Below, piece by piece: positions 9,123 through 17,719 of a DNA stretch of 34,379 bases (its first letter is position 1; each line of letters opens with the position of its first letter). The stretch lies in assembly GCA_913031625.1 (NCBI GenBank), contig CAJWGB010000034.1, forward strand, positions 1 through 34,379. The letters run 5' to 3'. The notes under the pieces were generated by a model. The model was given only the letters and a program-made list of their open reading frames with translations, was not told where the DNA came from and searched no databases. The stretch comes from an uncultured Planctomycetaceae bacterium. Its GTDB lineage: Bacteria; Planctomycetota; Planctomycetia; Planctomycetales; Planctomycetaceae. The position numbers and the translations under genes are program-made.

Positions 9123-11363
9123 ATGAAACAGCTTGTCTTTATTTTGTCCGTGTTGACGGCCTGCTTTCTGTCGTCCGTGATGGCTCAGTCTGTCTGCCTG
9201 CCGGCTCCCAGGCTGCTGACGACCACGCCAATGGGCGCTCAGGTCGGTCAGACTCTGGAGGTGGTCCTGACCGGAGACAACCTGGACGGCGCAACTTCAC
9301 TCACGTTTTCTCATGCCGGAATTACAGCCGTTCCCCAAAAGGATGATCAGGGCAATGAGGTGTCCAACACCTGGGTTGTGTCGGTCGCGAAGGACTGTCC
9401 GCTGGGTGTGCATGATGCCCATGTGATGACTCGGCTGGGTATGTCCAGTGCGCGCGCCTTTACTGTTGGGTCTCTGCCGGAAGTAACTCGGACCGCAGCA
9501 AACACTACGCTCGACAAAGCGATGCCCTTGCAACTCAATTCAATCTGTAACGCTTCCGTTTCTTCCCGTCAGGTGGATTTCTACTCCTTCGAAGCCAGCA
9601 AAGGACAGCGACTGATTTTAGACTGTGCGGCGAAGGGAATTGACTCGCGTCTGAAGCCGGTGCTTGTCGTTGCGGATGCAAACGGGGCAGATCTGCAGGT
9701 GGAACGGCGCGGGGGTGCAATTGACTTCAAAGTCCCGGCGACAGGACGCTACACCGTGAAAGTCAATGATCTGACATATAACGGCGGAGCCACCTACTTT
9801 TACCGACTTGCGATTCGGGAAGTTGGGATGGATGCTCCTGTGATACGACATCCGTCAACAAGCCCAGTGCATCGAGCGTCATGGCCACCCGCCGGACTGA
9901 CTGAGGAAGGAGTCACGGCCGAAACTGAGCCAAACCAGAACGGGTCTGTTCAATCGGTTAGCCTGCCGTGCGACATTCGCGGCAGCTTCTTTCCTGCAGC
10001 CGATGTGGACACGTATGAGTTTGTGGCAAAAAAAGGTGAGGTCTGGTGGGTCGAAGTTGCGTCTGAGCGATTGGGACGGCCCACAGATCCATCAGTCGTA
10101 ATTCAGCACGTCGCGAAGGAAAACGAGAACGAAACTCTGACCGACGTTGTTGAACTCAACGACATCCCCAGTCCGGTGAGGACTTCTTCAAACGGTTACT
10201 CCTACGACGGTCCACCGTACAACATTGGATCTTCGGATGTACTCGGCAAACTGGAGATCAAGGCCGACGGAGTTCACCGACTGCACGTGCGTGATCTTTT
10301 CGGCGGGACTCGAAGTGATCCGCGGAACGTCTATCGCCTCATCGTTCGGAAGGCGCAGCCCGATTTTGCGTTGGCCGGATGGGCCATGCATATGGGCCTG
10401 CGAAATGGAGACAGGAACGCGCTCTCAAAGCCAATCGCGCTTCGCGGAGGGGCCACGATGCCCATTGAGGTTGTTGTGATTCGTCGTGACGGATTTACGG
10501 GGGAGATCAATCTGCAGATGAGCAATCTGCCAGATGGAGTCACTGCAACCGGTCTGAAGATTCCGGCCGGGAAGTCCGTGGGGACGATGTTGATTACCGC
10601 AGATCAGAACGCGCCGCGAGGATTTACGTCCGCCCAATTTACGGGGACGGCCATGATCAATGGCACGGAGGTTGTGCGGGAATGCCGCCTCGCTTCCATG
10701 GCCTGGCCGGTACCGAATGCCAAGTCTGAGATCCCTGCACCCAGACTCATGGCGGACATCCCTGTTTCCGTGGGCGGGCAGGAGTTTGCTCCGCTGAGTA
10801 TCGCAGCGGCCGGTGATGAGGTGTTTGAAGTAACCGAAGGCGAGTCGTTGACCGTCCCGCTGGTGAATGTGCGGCGGTGTGAGTTCCAGGGGGCCACGAT
10901 GAGCCTTCGGACATTTGGTGACGGCTTCGCAGGAAACGGTCTGTTTGATCTTTCATTGGATTCCGAGACGAATGATGCTGTCCTGAATCTGGCCACGCTT
11001 AAGACGAAGCCCGGGGACTATACAATTGCGTTCTACGGAGGAGGCGTTGCCAAATATCAGCATCGCAGACATGAGATTGCGACGGCAGAATCTCAGCTGG
11101 CAGTTGTGAAACAGAAGGCCGAGGCCGCCGCCACTGCAGCAGACCAGGCGAAGAAGGCCGCGGCGGCCGCTACCGACGAGGCCAAAGCCGAGCTGGAACG
11201 GTCTGCCAAAGATGCTGAACAGCAAAAGAAGGCTGCTGACGCGCAGGTTAAGGAAGCAGAAGAACAACTCAGAGCCGCAAACCGAACGGCGGCTCCCAAA
11301 GATATTGTCGATATTATTGTGACCCGCCCAATTCGTATTCGAGTCAACGCAAAGGCCAAATAG
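9123..11363 (+). CDS. Secreted PPC-domain protein with Ala-rich C-terminal coiled coil
   Basis: 746 residues from the ATG at 9123, which opens a clear signal peptide (MKQLVFILSVLTACFLSSVMA); GGAAA lies upstream. After it comes an Ig/IPT-like domain (about 25-120). Two stretches then resemble bacterial pre-peptidase C-terminal (PPC) beta-sandwich domains: about 135-240 (VDFYSFEASKGQRL) and about 280-420 (VDTYEFVAKKGEVWW). Another Ig-like region follows (DGFTGEINLQMSNLPDGV). Residues about 650-725 form an Ala/Lys/Glu-rich heptad-like coiled coil, then a short beta-like tail (IVDIIVTRPIRIRV). No catalytic motif is seen; it is probably a structural or binding partner of the two flanking cassette proteins in the periplasm or at the surface. 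Confidence 0.85.
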   Translation: MKQLVFILSVLTACFLSSVMAQSVCLPAPRLLTTTPMGAQVGQTLEVVLTGDNLDGATSLTFSHAGITAVPQKDDQGNEVSNTWVVSVAKDCPLGVHDAHVMTRLGMSSARAFTVGSLPEVTRTAANTTLDKAMPLQLNSICNASVSSRQVDFYSFEASKGQRLILDCAAKGIDSRLKPVLVVADANGADLQVERRGGAIDFKVPATGRYTVKVNDLTYNGGATYFYRLAIREVGMDAPVIRHPSTSPVHRASWPPAGLTEEGVTAETEPNQNGSVQSVSLPCDIRGSFFPAADVDTYEFVAKKGEVWWVEVASERLGRPTDPSVVIQHVAKENENETLTDVVELNDIPSPVRTSSNGYSYDGPPYNIGSSDVLGKLEIKADGVHRLHVRDLFGGTRSDPRNVYRLIVRKAQPDFALAGWAMHMGLRNGDRNALSKPIALRGGATMPIEVVVIRRDGFTGEINLQMSNLPDGVTATGLKIPAGKSVGTMLITADQNAPRGFTSAQFTGTAMINGTEVVRECRLASMAWPVPNAKSEIPAPRLMADIPVSVGGQEFAPLSIAAAGDEVFEVTEGESLTVPLVNVRRCEFQGATMSLRTFGDGFAGNGLFDLSLDSETNDAVLNLATLKTKPGDYTIAFYGGGVAKYQHRRHEIATAESQLAVVKQKAEAAATAADQAKKAAAAATDEAKAELERSAKDAEQQKKAADAQVKEAEEQLRAANRTAAPKDIVDIIVTRPIRIRVNAKAK

Positions 11364-11400
11364 ACGGCAGTTGCTCCGTTCAACTCCAGGATTCGTCACT

Positions 11401-12813
11401 ATGACACATCCCTTTCATGCTTCCGGTTGCTGCCCTGGTCCAGGTCGCCGACGTGGGTTCCTCAAGTTGGGGCTTGCCGGATTTGCTTCCCTTACTCTGC
11501 CTGGATTGCTGCGTCTGCGGGCGGAGAATCCAGACCCGGAACATCAGGGGAAAGCCGTCATTCTGGTCTGGAAGCCGGGTGGCTGTTCTCACCTGGACAC
11601 CTATGACCCCAAACCCGATATCAGTTCGGACTACCGGGGGCCGTTCTCGGTGATCGACACCAAAGTCCCGGGGATGCAGTTCACAGAACTGTTGCCACGA
11701 CAGGCAGCTCTGGCTGACAAATTCACTGTGCTGCGTTCCATGCGTAACGGCGCTGGTGGACATCCCGCGGGTTCGTTCCAGATGTTTTCCGGTGATAGTG
11801 ATACACGCGATAAGCCGAAGCCGAAGTATCCCAGCTGGATGTCGATTGCCAACTACATCAAACAACAGCACCGCGATCCAGGTCGTTCGCTTCCCTATTA
11901 CGTGGGTGTGAATTCACCGTCTTCGTACAACAGCCCGGCCTACCTTGGGGACGCCTACGGACCGTTTACGGTAACGGGAGATCCGAACGATCCGAAATTC
12001 AGTGTTCCGAATATCGGATTGACCGATCAGCGGGAAGTGCGACACCTCAGTCGACGATCGTCTCTGCGTCAGAATCTGGACACGCTGGAGCGGGCATTTG
12101 ATCAGGCTGGAGAGTTGCAGGCCCTTGATGAGTTCGAAGAACAGGCGATGACTCTGTTGACAAATCCACAGACGAAGGAGGCTTTCGATCTTTCGAAAGA
12201 AGATGAGGCGACACGGGAACGCTACGGTCGCAACACATGGGGACAGCAACTGTTGCTGGCCCGTCGGCTTGTGGAAGCAGGGGTGGAAGTTTTGTCTACC
12301 AGTCTGCGCGGGCCGTTATGCGGACGGGTAAATAACTGGGACGATCATGCGGTGAATCATCACGTTTTCGACGCATTGCGGTTTCGCGCCGAGAATTACG
12401 ACCGAGCAGTTTCGGCGCTGATCGAGGATATCTACGAACGAGGTCTCGACAAACGCGTGCTGGTGGTTGTGACCGGTGAATTTGGGCGCACGCCAAAAGT
12501 AAACTATCAGCCCAGTACCGGCGCCGGTAATGCGAGCGCTCCTGCCGGTACCAGGCAGCCAGGTCGAGACCACTGGCCGCGCGGGTTCTCCAACATCTGG
12601 TTTGGCGGCGGAATTGAAACCGGTCGGTTCATTGGAGCGACTGACAAACTGGGTGAAGATTCGATTGAACGAGTGTGTTCACCAGAGGATTTCATGGCGA
12701 CGATTTATCATCACCTTGGGATCGACTACTCAAAAATTACAATTGACGATTTCAACGGCCGCCCGACCCCAATCATTAATCAGGGCAAAGCAATTCGCGA
12801 ATTGATCGGCTAG
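11401..12813 (+). CDS. Tat-exported DUF1501 protein (alkaline phosphatase/sulfatase-like fold)
   Basis: 470 residues from the ATG at 11401; a TTG at 11371 would add ten residues and is unlikely. The N-terminus has a twin-arginine motif, R17-R18-G-F-L-K, followed by a hydrophobic stretch, so it is probably exported folded with cofactor. DUF1501 landmarks: VWKPGGCSHLDTYDPKP, GAGGHPAGSF, NNWDDHAVNHH, VVTGEFGRTPK and GRDHW, whose His/Asp residues resemble alkaline phosphatase-superfamily metal ligands. Its substrate is unknown. It is the last gene of the DUF1549/DUF1553-PPC-DUF1501 cassette, 37 nt after the PPC gene. DUF1501 next to DUF1549/DUF1553 is a recurring planctomycete pairing, so joint function is likely. 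Confidence 0.92.
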   Translation: MTHPFHASGCCPGPGRRRGFLKLGLAGFASLTLPGLLRLRAENPDPEHQGKAVILVWKPGGCSHLDTYDPKPDISSDYRGPFSVIDTKVPGMQFTELLPRQAALADKFTVLRSMRNGAGGHPAGSFQMFSGDSDTRDKPKPKYPSWMSIANYIKQQHRDPGRSLPYYVGVNSPSSYNSPAYLGDAYGPFTVTGDPNDPKFSVPNIGLTDQREVRHLSRRSSLRQNLDTLERAFDQAGELQALDEFEEQAMTLLTNPQTKEAFDLSKEDEATRERYGRNTWGQQLLLARRLVEAGVEVLSTSLRGPLCGRVNNWDDHAVNHHVFDALRFRAENYDRAVSALIEDIYERGLDKRVLVVVTGEFGRTPKVNYQPSTGAGNASAPAGTRQPGRDHWPRGFSNIWFGGGIETGRFIGATDKLGEDSIERVCSPEDFMATIYHHLGIDYSKITIDDFNGRPTPIINQGKAIRELIG

Positions 12814-13200
12814 ACAGAAATCAAGACACGGCAGCGTTATGCAGGCCGTCAGGACCATAAGAAACGGCATGCCTTGAGACTTCGTGTGGCTGCAGTGTGG
12901 CTGTCAGGCGAGACACGCAACCGTTTGGGATTACCGGATACTGGTCGCTCGTCGAGCCTCGCGGCCTTCGGAGAATCTGTGCTCTGTCTGGCACTGTGGG
13001 CGAGTGTCAGATTCAACGCTGCGGTTATCCGGGAAGCGCTGTTTCTACACCGGGGCCGGCCCGCCGGAAGTGGAGTAACAAGGCCATGGCCGCTCAACTC
13101 GCAGCGAGTTGATTGATTTTCGCTGTCGCACGGCAGTCTCAGGGAGCGGCAGTGCATTGATCCACGGAATCCTCTGGCATGCCGGGGGGCTGTACAACGA
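12814..13200. other. 387-bp convergent gap with no convincing gene
   Basis: The region separates the DUF1501 gene from the oppositely oriented beta-lactamase/VanX fusion. Small open frames exist (for example 12874-13116 plus), but none has a good ribosome site, recognisable motif or family resemblance. A hairpin at 13095-13111 is the only clear structure. It could hold the remnant of a decayed gene or the 3' untranslated regions of both neighbours. Confidence 0.5.
13095..13120 (+). terminator. Hairpin followed by a short T-rich stretch
   Basis: CAACTCG-CAG-CGAGTTG is a perfect 7-bp stem with a 3-nt loop, followed by ATTGATTTT. It resembles a weak intrinsic terminator on the plus strand, but sits 280 nt past the DUF1501 stop codon. 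Confidence 0.4.
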
Positions 13201-15543
13201 CTATAGTTCTTCGAAGGTCGCGTTGCCAATGCGATACTTCTTCCAGTCACGATAATCGAAGTGCCACCACTCAAATTCGTACACGGAAAAGTCCTCTGCT
13301 TCCATCGTCCGCCTGAGCAGGTCTCGATACCAGCGCTGCCGTGAGGTTCCGCCGGGATAGAGTGGGTAAGAGCGAGCTGAGAATTCATCGTAGCCCGCGA
13401 CCATCTGGATGGGTTTTCCGTTACGGCGATTGTAAAGAGTCAGGTCAACCGCGCATCCGCGATTATGACGCGATCCGCGTTCCGGATTGGCGACAAACTG
13501 TTTCAGTTCATCGGGCGTTGCATCCCAGAACATCCGGGTGACATGCCAGGGGCGATACGCATCATGAACAAGCAGGCCCAGGCCTCTGGATTTCAGTTGC
13601 TGGTTGGCACGCACCACAGCCTCAGCGGCAGGCCGCTGCATGAATGCTTTGGGCTGTTTGTAAAAGACGGCTCCCGTAAAGTTGTTGGTGCCGGCATAGC
13701 GAATATCCAGATGAATGGTGTCATCGCGGCTCACCAGTTCCGTGAGCTGAGTTTCGCGAAAATCTCCTGCTTCGTTGGGAGGGGATGCCTTTAGTGCACC
13801 CGTCCGCAGATCATCAATCGGGCGGACGGGCGTGATGCGAAAGGTCTCTCCGTCTTTCGTGCCGATCTCGCGTCTTACAAAGCGGACTTCGGCAGCATTG
13901 ACCTCGGTCGCGCTGCCGTCTGCGTCGCGTGTGAACTTCAGGCCCTCACCGTGATAGAGACCGTAGTCCGGAAAACGAAACGTGTCTTTGTCGACTTCAG
14001 TCAACGGGTAGTAATAGAACCATTCGATGAGGGCAAAAAGCTGGCCGGCATCTTCAAGGATGTAGAGCGTATTGTGGTCCCACCCATACTCGCCGATCAG
14101 CCCTTTCCACCGAGGCGGAATCTCCGCAGGCGGTCGATCCGGAACGCGCGAATAAGGTTTGCCGTCGACAACCAGGCGGTTGGCTGATTGCAGTTTCACC
14201 TCGGTGCCGAAACCGATCTCATCATCAACGATGATTGAGCCGTTGTCGGCAGCGGCCCTCAACTCATGTCGAAACACGCCGCGCTGCATGTAGGTGCGTC
14301 CATGCAGTTCGTTGATATGGACTCGGCCCGGGCCGTTGATCTGTGTGTAGCTGCCACGGAGATCGGCAGCCCTCGATGCCGGGAGTTCTGTTGAAACCTG
14401 ATAATCCGGCAGCGGCTTGTTGTCCTGCGCTGCAATCATGAGTCGTAGAGCATAGTCAGCCAGACGTCCGACGACGCCATTGGTGCCGTCGACGGAAGAG
14501 ACAGCTACCGCGCCCAGTTTTCGTTCCGGCAGTGCCTCGAGTTGGGTCGAAAATCCATAGACCGCACCTCCATGTCCGATTTTCTTATACCCATCGAGGT
14601 GCTGCACATGAAAGCCGAGGCCGAAGCGCTGAACGCGGCCGCGACCGTCTTTGATCGGAGTGGTCATCAGGTTCAGCATTTCCGGGCTGAGAATACGGCC
14701 GTCGGGTGTTGCACCCCCTCTGAAGAGGCAGGAGATAAAGGCAGCAAGATCGTTGACGCTTGAGTACAGATTCCCGGCCGGTCCTGTGCCAAGAAGAAAG
14801 TTGGGTGCTTCAAAACGTCTTCCATCGTAAGTCCTCATCCAGCCGGTCACCAGATGTGGTTCTAACTGCCGGGTGACGGTGAACCCGCTGTTATGCATGC
14901 CCAAAGGGTTCAGGATGGTGCTCCGAACCTGTTCCGGATGAGAAGTCTGCAACTGTTTCTCAAGCACGGCCCCGACGACTGCAATTGCGGCATTGGAATA
15001 CTTGGTTCGAGTCATGGGGCGGTACACGAGCGACGTGCGGTTGAGACTCTGCACGGTCGCGTCCAAGGATGGCTCGTCAGGATCGAAGTAGTTGCCAACG
15101 GGAGATTCGCGAACAAGGCCCGACTGGTGAGACATCATCTGACGCAGGGTGATCGGGATGCGCCATGGGTTATGGGGGTTCAGATCCGGAAGATAGGTCT
15201 GGATTGGAGCGTCGAGGTTTAACTTACCCTGCTCAACCATTTGCAGAACGGCAATGTCTGTGAAAAGCTTTGACACTGAGCCCACTCGATAAACGGAATC
15301 TCCGGAAGCCGGCCTGGTTCCTGCTGCGTCCTGAAACCCGAAGCCCTTCGACCAGACAGTCGTCTGGTCATCCACGATAGAGACTGAAAACGCCCCCAGA
15401 TCTTTGGTCTCGTGTTCGTGGCGGACAGCAGCTTCCAGTCTGCGAATGACGTCTGAGTATTCTGGGTTCCCTCCCTTCTGCGCCACGGCAGGCAGCAACA
15501 GGACGGACCCTAAAAGACTGAAAAGCGGTATTCGCGAAGACAT
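13201..15543 (-). CDS. Exported fusion: class C beta-lactamase-like serine hydrolase + VanX-type D-Ala-D-Ala dipeptidase
   Basis: 780 residues from the ATG at 15541-15543, chosen because a signal peptide starts there (MSSRIPLFSLLGSVLLLPAVA) and AAAAGGG (15550-15556) sits 6 nt upstream. Residues 25-350 are a beta-lactamase/DD-peptidase domain: SxxK at Ser89-Lys92 (SVSK), Tyr181-Ser-Asn183, and His323-Gly-Gly325. Residues about 350-590 are a beta-rich linker region I cannot name. Residues about 600-775 are a peptidase M15D (VanX/DdpX) domain: DAYRPW with the conserved Arg, the zinc motif SRHNRGCAVD (Ser691, His693, Asp700) and EWWH (Glu758, His761). All catalytic residues seem intact. The first domain could act as carboxypeptidase, esterase or lactamase, the second cleaves D-Ala-D-Ala. 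Export places both on periplasmic peptidoglycan. Divergent from the hydrolase at 15743. Confidence 0.92.
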   Translation of the reverse strand: MSSRIPLFSLLGSVLLLPAVAQKGGNPEYSDVIRRLEAAVRHEHETKDLGAFSVSIVDDQTTVWSKGFGFQDAAGTRPASGDSVYRVGSVSKLFTDIAVLQMVEQGKLNLDAPIQTYLPDLNPHNPWRIPITLRQMMSHQSGLVRESPVGNYFDPDEPSLDATVQSLNRTSLVYRPMTRTKYSNAAIAVVGAVLEKQLQTSHPEQVRSTILNPLGMHNSGFTVTRQLEPHLVTGWMRTYDGRRFEAPNFLLGTGPAGNLYSSVNDLAAFISCLFRGGATPDGRILSPEMLNLMTTPIKDGRGRVQRFGLGFHVQHLDGYKKIGHGGAVYGFSTQLEALPERKLGAVAVSSVDGTNGVVGRLADYALRLMIAAQDNKPLPDYQVSTELPASRAADLRGSYTQINGPGRVHINELHGRTYMQRGVFRHELRAAADNGSIIVDDEIGFGTEVKLQSANRLVVDGKPYSRVPDRPPAEIPPRWKGLIGEYGWDHNTLYILEDAGQLFALIEWFYYYPLTEVDKDTFRFPDYGLYHGEGLKFTRDADGSATEVNAAEVRFVRREIGTKDGETFRITPVRPIDDLRTGALKASPPNEAGDFRETQLTELVSRDDTIHLDIRYAGTNNFTGAVFYKQPKAFMQRPAAEAVVRANQQLKSRGLGLLVHDAYRPWHVTRMFWDATPDELKQFVANPERGSRHNRGCAVDLTLYNRRNGKPIQMVAGYDEFSARSYPLYPGGTSRQRWYRDLLRRTMEAEDFSVYEFEWWHFDYRDWKKYRIGNATFEEL

Positions 15544-15698
15544 CACACGCCCTTTTCCGGATAGGTTCAGTGAGACAGTGTGCGAACTATCGGCCGGAAT
15601 TGCATCCGTGCGCCATGAATCGTCTCCTGGGGGACAACCTGAGCAATTGTGAACCGGATTTTCTGATGACTTCAGCCTGGCGCTCTGCCAAACAGTGG

Positions 15699-15721
15699 TC
15701 GCTCCATTTACCATGGAGCGA
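15699..15721. promoter_or_regulatory. 9-bp inverted repeat just upstream of a ribosome binding site
   Basis: TCGCTCCAT and ATGGAGCGA are perfect 9-bp arms around a TTACC loop. The repeat ends 9 nt before the AAGGA (15731-15735) that serves the ATG at 15743, inside the 199-bp gap shared with the divergent fusion gene. As DNA it could be an operator for both genes; as RNA a leader hairpin affecting translation of the plus-strand gene. Confidence 0.45.
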
Positions 15722-15742
15722 ACACCGGAAAAGGAACAATTC

Positions 15743-17707
15743 ATGAATCGTGTCTGCGTTGTAACTCTGTGTTTGACGACTCTTTCAGCATCCGCCCAAA
15801 AGCCGGACGATGCAGGACTGTTGGCGCTGCGTGTGGAGTTAAATGTCCTGCAGCAAAAGCTCTCCGAACTGGAAGGCCACGAACAGCTGCAGAGCAGAAC
15901 CGGACGACAGCGTCTGGCCGATGTTGCAGTCTTTGCGAAGGCGGTGGAGTGGCAGCTGCGTCATGGGGAGTTTCCAAAGAAGGGCTACGCGGATCAGGCG
16001 TCGGCCGCATTGCAGATCGGGAACTTTCGTGCGGACAAGCTGTCAGAAGGCAAGGCTCCATGGGAACGGCAGGAGGGAGCGTCGATTCGTGGATACTGGT
16101 CACGGGTAGACGGATCCGTTCAACCCTATGCTCTGCGGCTGCCAAAAGGCGTAGACCCGGATGGAGTCGATCGGTGGCCGCTGTACGTAAAACTGCACGG
16201 TCGAGCGAACGACATGAATGAGACGAATTTCATTTTTCGGCACGAAGGCAAGGGGCTGGAGAAGAATCAGACCTGGATTCAACTGGATGTTTATGGACGC
16301 GGAAACAACGCCTATCGCTGGGCGGGTGAAACAGATGTGTTCGAAGCCATCAAAGATGTCCAGAGGCGATTCCGAATCGACAGTAACCGAATTACTCTGC
16401 ATGGCTTCTCGATGGGAGGCGCCGGAGCGTGGCATCTGGGACTTCATCACCCGGCGACGTGGTCATCGGTTGGACCCGGGGCCGGGTTTGTTGACTTCTA
16501 TAAATATCAGAAACAGACCGGGCAGCGTCCAGCGTGGCAGCATGCGACCCTGGGGATCTACGACGCCGTGGATTATTCATTGAACGCTTTCAATGTCCCT
16601 GTCTGCACGTATGGAGGGGAAAAGGACGCACAGCTGTTAGCCAGCACGACTGTGTTCGAGGCCGCAAGAGAACTGGGTGTCGACGTCAAAATGCTGATTG
16701 GTCCGGGAATGGGCCACCGATTCCATCCCGACAGCTTCGTGGAGTTCATGGCTTTTCATGCCGAAAAGTCAAAGGCTGGGCGGAATCGCGGATACAGTCG
16801 TCAGAAGATTCGGTTTACGACCCGGACATTGAAGTACAACACCTGCGACTGGCTGGCTGTGGAGGAGATGCTTCACGTTTATCAGCCGGCTACAGTCGAA
16901 GCCGAAATGAAGGACGGTAATGTTGTCGTAACAACGAAGAATGTTGCCATTCTGAAGATTGCTCGTGACGCCGGCAGTAATGCGATTATTGATGGAGACT
17001 ACCTGCCGTGTAATTCTGCGGGGGAAGGCCTTCTGCCGGATGTTTACTATGAACGAGTACGAGACGGCTGGGCCGTGCAGTCGTACGACGACTCAAAGAA
17101 ATGGCTTTCCAATCCTGCCATCCTGAAGCGGCACAATCTTCAGGGGCCAATTGATGATGCGTTTATGGAGTCGTTCGTATGCGTGCTCCCAACCGGGGAG
17201 ACTCGCTATACGGAACATGCGGCATGGGCCAGTTGGACTTATGATCGCTTCGCCCGGGAGTACGACAAATGGCTTCGTGCGGAGGCCCCTTCAGTCGAGG
17301 ACAGGGAACTCACAGACGAACAGATTCAGAGCAGCAACCTTGTGTTGTTTGGCGATCCGGAATCCAATTCTGCAATGGCCCGAGTTCTCAAAGCGAACAA
17401 TCCTAAGTTTCCAATTCGCTGGGAAGACGGAAAGTTTGTCGTCAACGGCACTGCATGGGACCCATCCGAATACGGTGCCAGTCTGATCTTTCCCAATCCA
17501 CTGAATCCTGCCCGCTACGTCGTGATCAATTCGGGGCATACGTTCCACGAGAAGGACTTCAAGGCCTCGAACTCGTGGCTGTTTCCCCGGCTTGGGGACA
17601 TTGCGGTGCAGAAAGTCTCCCGCAGGGAGGATGGTTCGTATGACGAAGAAACTGTGTTTGCGGAAAACTTCAACTCGGGGTGGCTGCTGCCAAAGCCGGC
17701 CAAATAG
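15743..17707 (+). CDS. Secreted alpha/beta hydrolase (prolyl-oligopeptidase/esterase-like)
   Basis: 654 residues from the ATG at 15743, which has AAGGA 7 nt upstream and opens a signal peptide (MNRVCVVTLCLTTLSASAQ). The hydrolase core spans about 110-345: LYVKLHGR (oxyanion region), the nucleophile elbow HGFSMGGAGAW with Ser223, a likely acid Asp295 in YGGEKD, and His325 in GPGMGHRFHP. This arrangement fits S9-type peptidases and carbohydrate esterases exported by planctomycetes. Residues about 365-654 are an accessory region I cannot name; part of it (LVLFGDPESNSAM) resembles the C-terminal half of similar large planctomycete hydrolases. Substrate unknown. It converges on mutY with only 12 nt between stop codons. 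Confidence 0.85.
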   Translation: MNRVCVVTLCLTTLSASAQKPDDAGLLALRVELNVLQQKLSELEGHEQLQSRTGRQRLADVAVFAKAVEWQLRHGEFPKKGYADQASAALQIGNFRADKLSEGKAPWERQEGASIRGYWSRVDGSVQPYALRLPKGVDPDGVDRWPLYVKLHGRANDMNETNFIFRHEGKGLEKNQTWIQLDVYGRGNNAYRWAGETDVFEAIKDVQRRFRIDSNRITLHGFSMGGAGAWHLGLHHPATWSSVGPGAGFVDFYKYQKQTGQRPAWQHATLGIYDAVDYSLNAFNVPVCTYGGEKDAQLLASTTVFEAARELGVDVKMLIGPGMGHRFHPDSFVEFMAFHAEKSKAGRNRGYSRQKIRFTTRTLKYNTCDWLAVEEMLHVYQPATVEAEMKDGNVVVTTKNVAILKIARDAGSNAIIDGDYLPCNSAGEGLLPDVYYERVRDGWAVQSYDDSKKWLSNPAILKRHNLQGPIDDAFMESFVCVLPTGETRYTEHAAWASWTYDRFAREYDKWLRAEAPSVEDRELTDEQIQSSNLVLFGDPESNSAMARVLKANNPKFPIRWEDGKFVVNGTAWDPSEYGASLIFPNPLNPARYVVINSGHTFHEKDFKASNSWLFPRLGDIAVQKVSRREDGSYDEETVFAENFNSGWLLPKPAK

Positions 17708-17719
17708 CGACAACCGAAT

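Noticed and set aside
11093-11383. Antisense hydrophobic small protein in the PPC gene
   Set aside because: It is the reverse reading of the Ala/Lys/Glu-rich coiled-coil codons, which produces an artefactual Ala/Ser/Cys-rich frame.
12874-13116. Small plus-strand gene after DUF1501
   Set aside because: No ribosome site, no signal or family resemblance, and competing frames overlap it on both strands; treated as non-coding.
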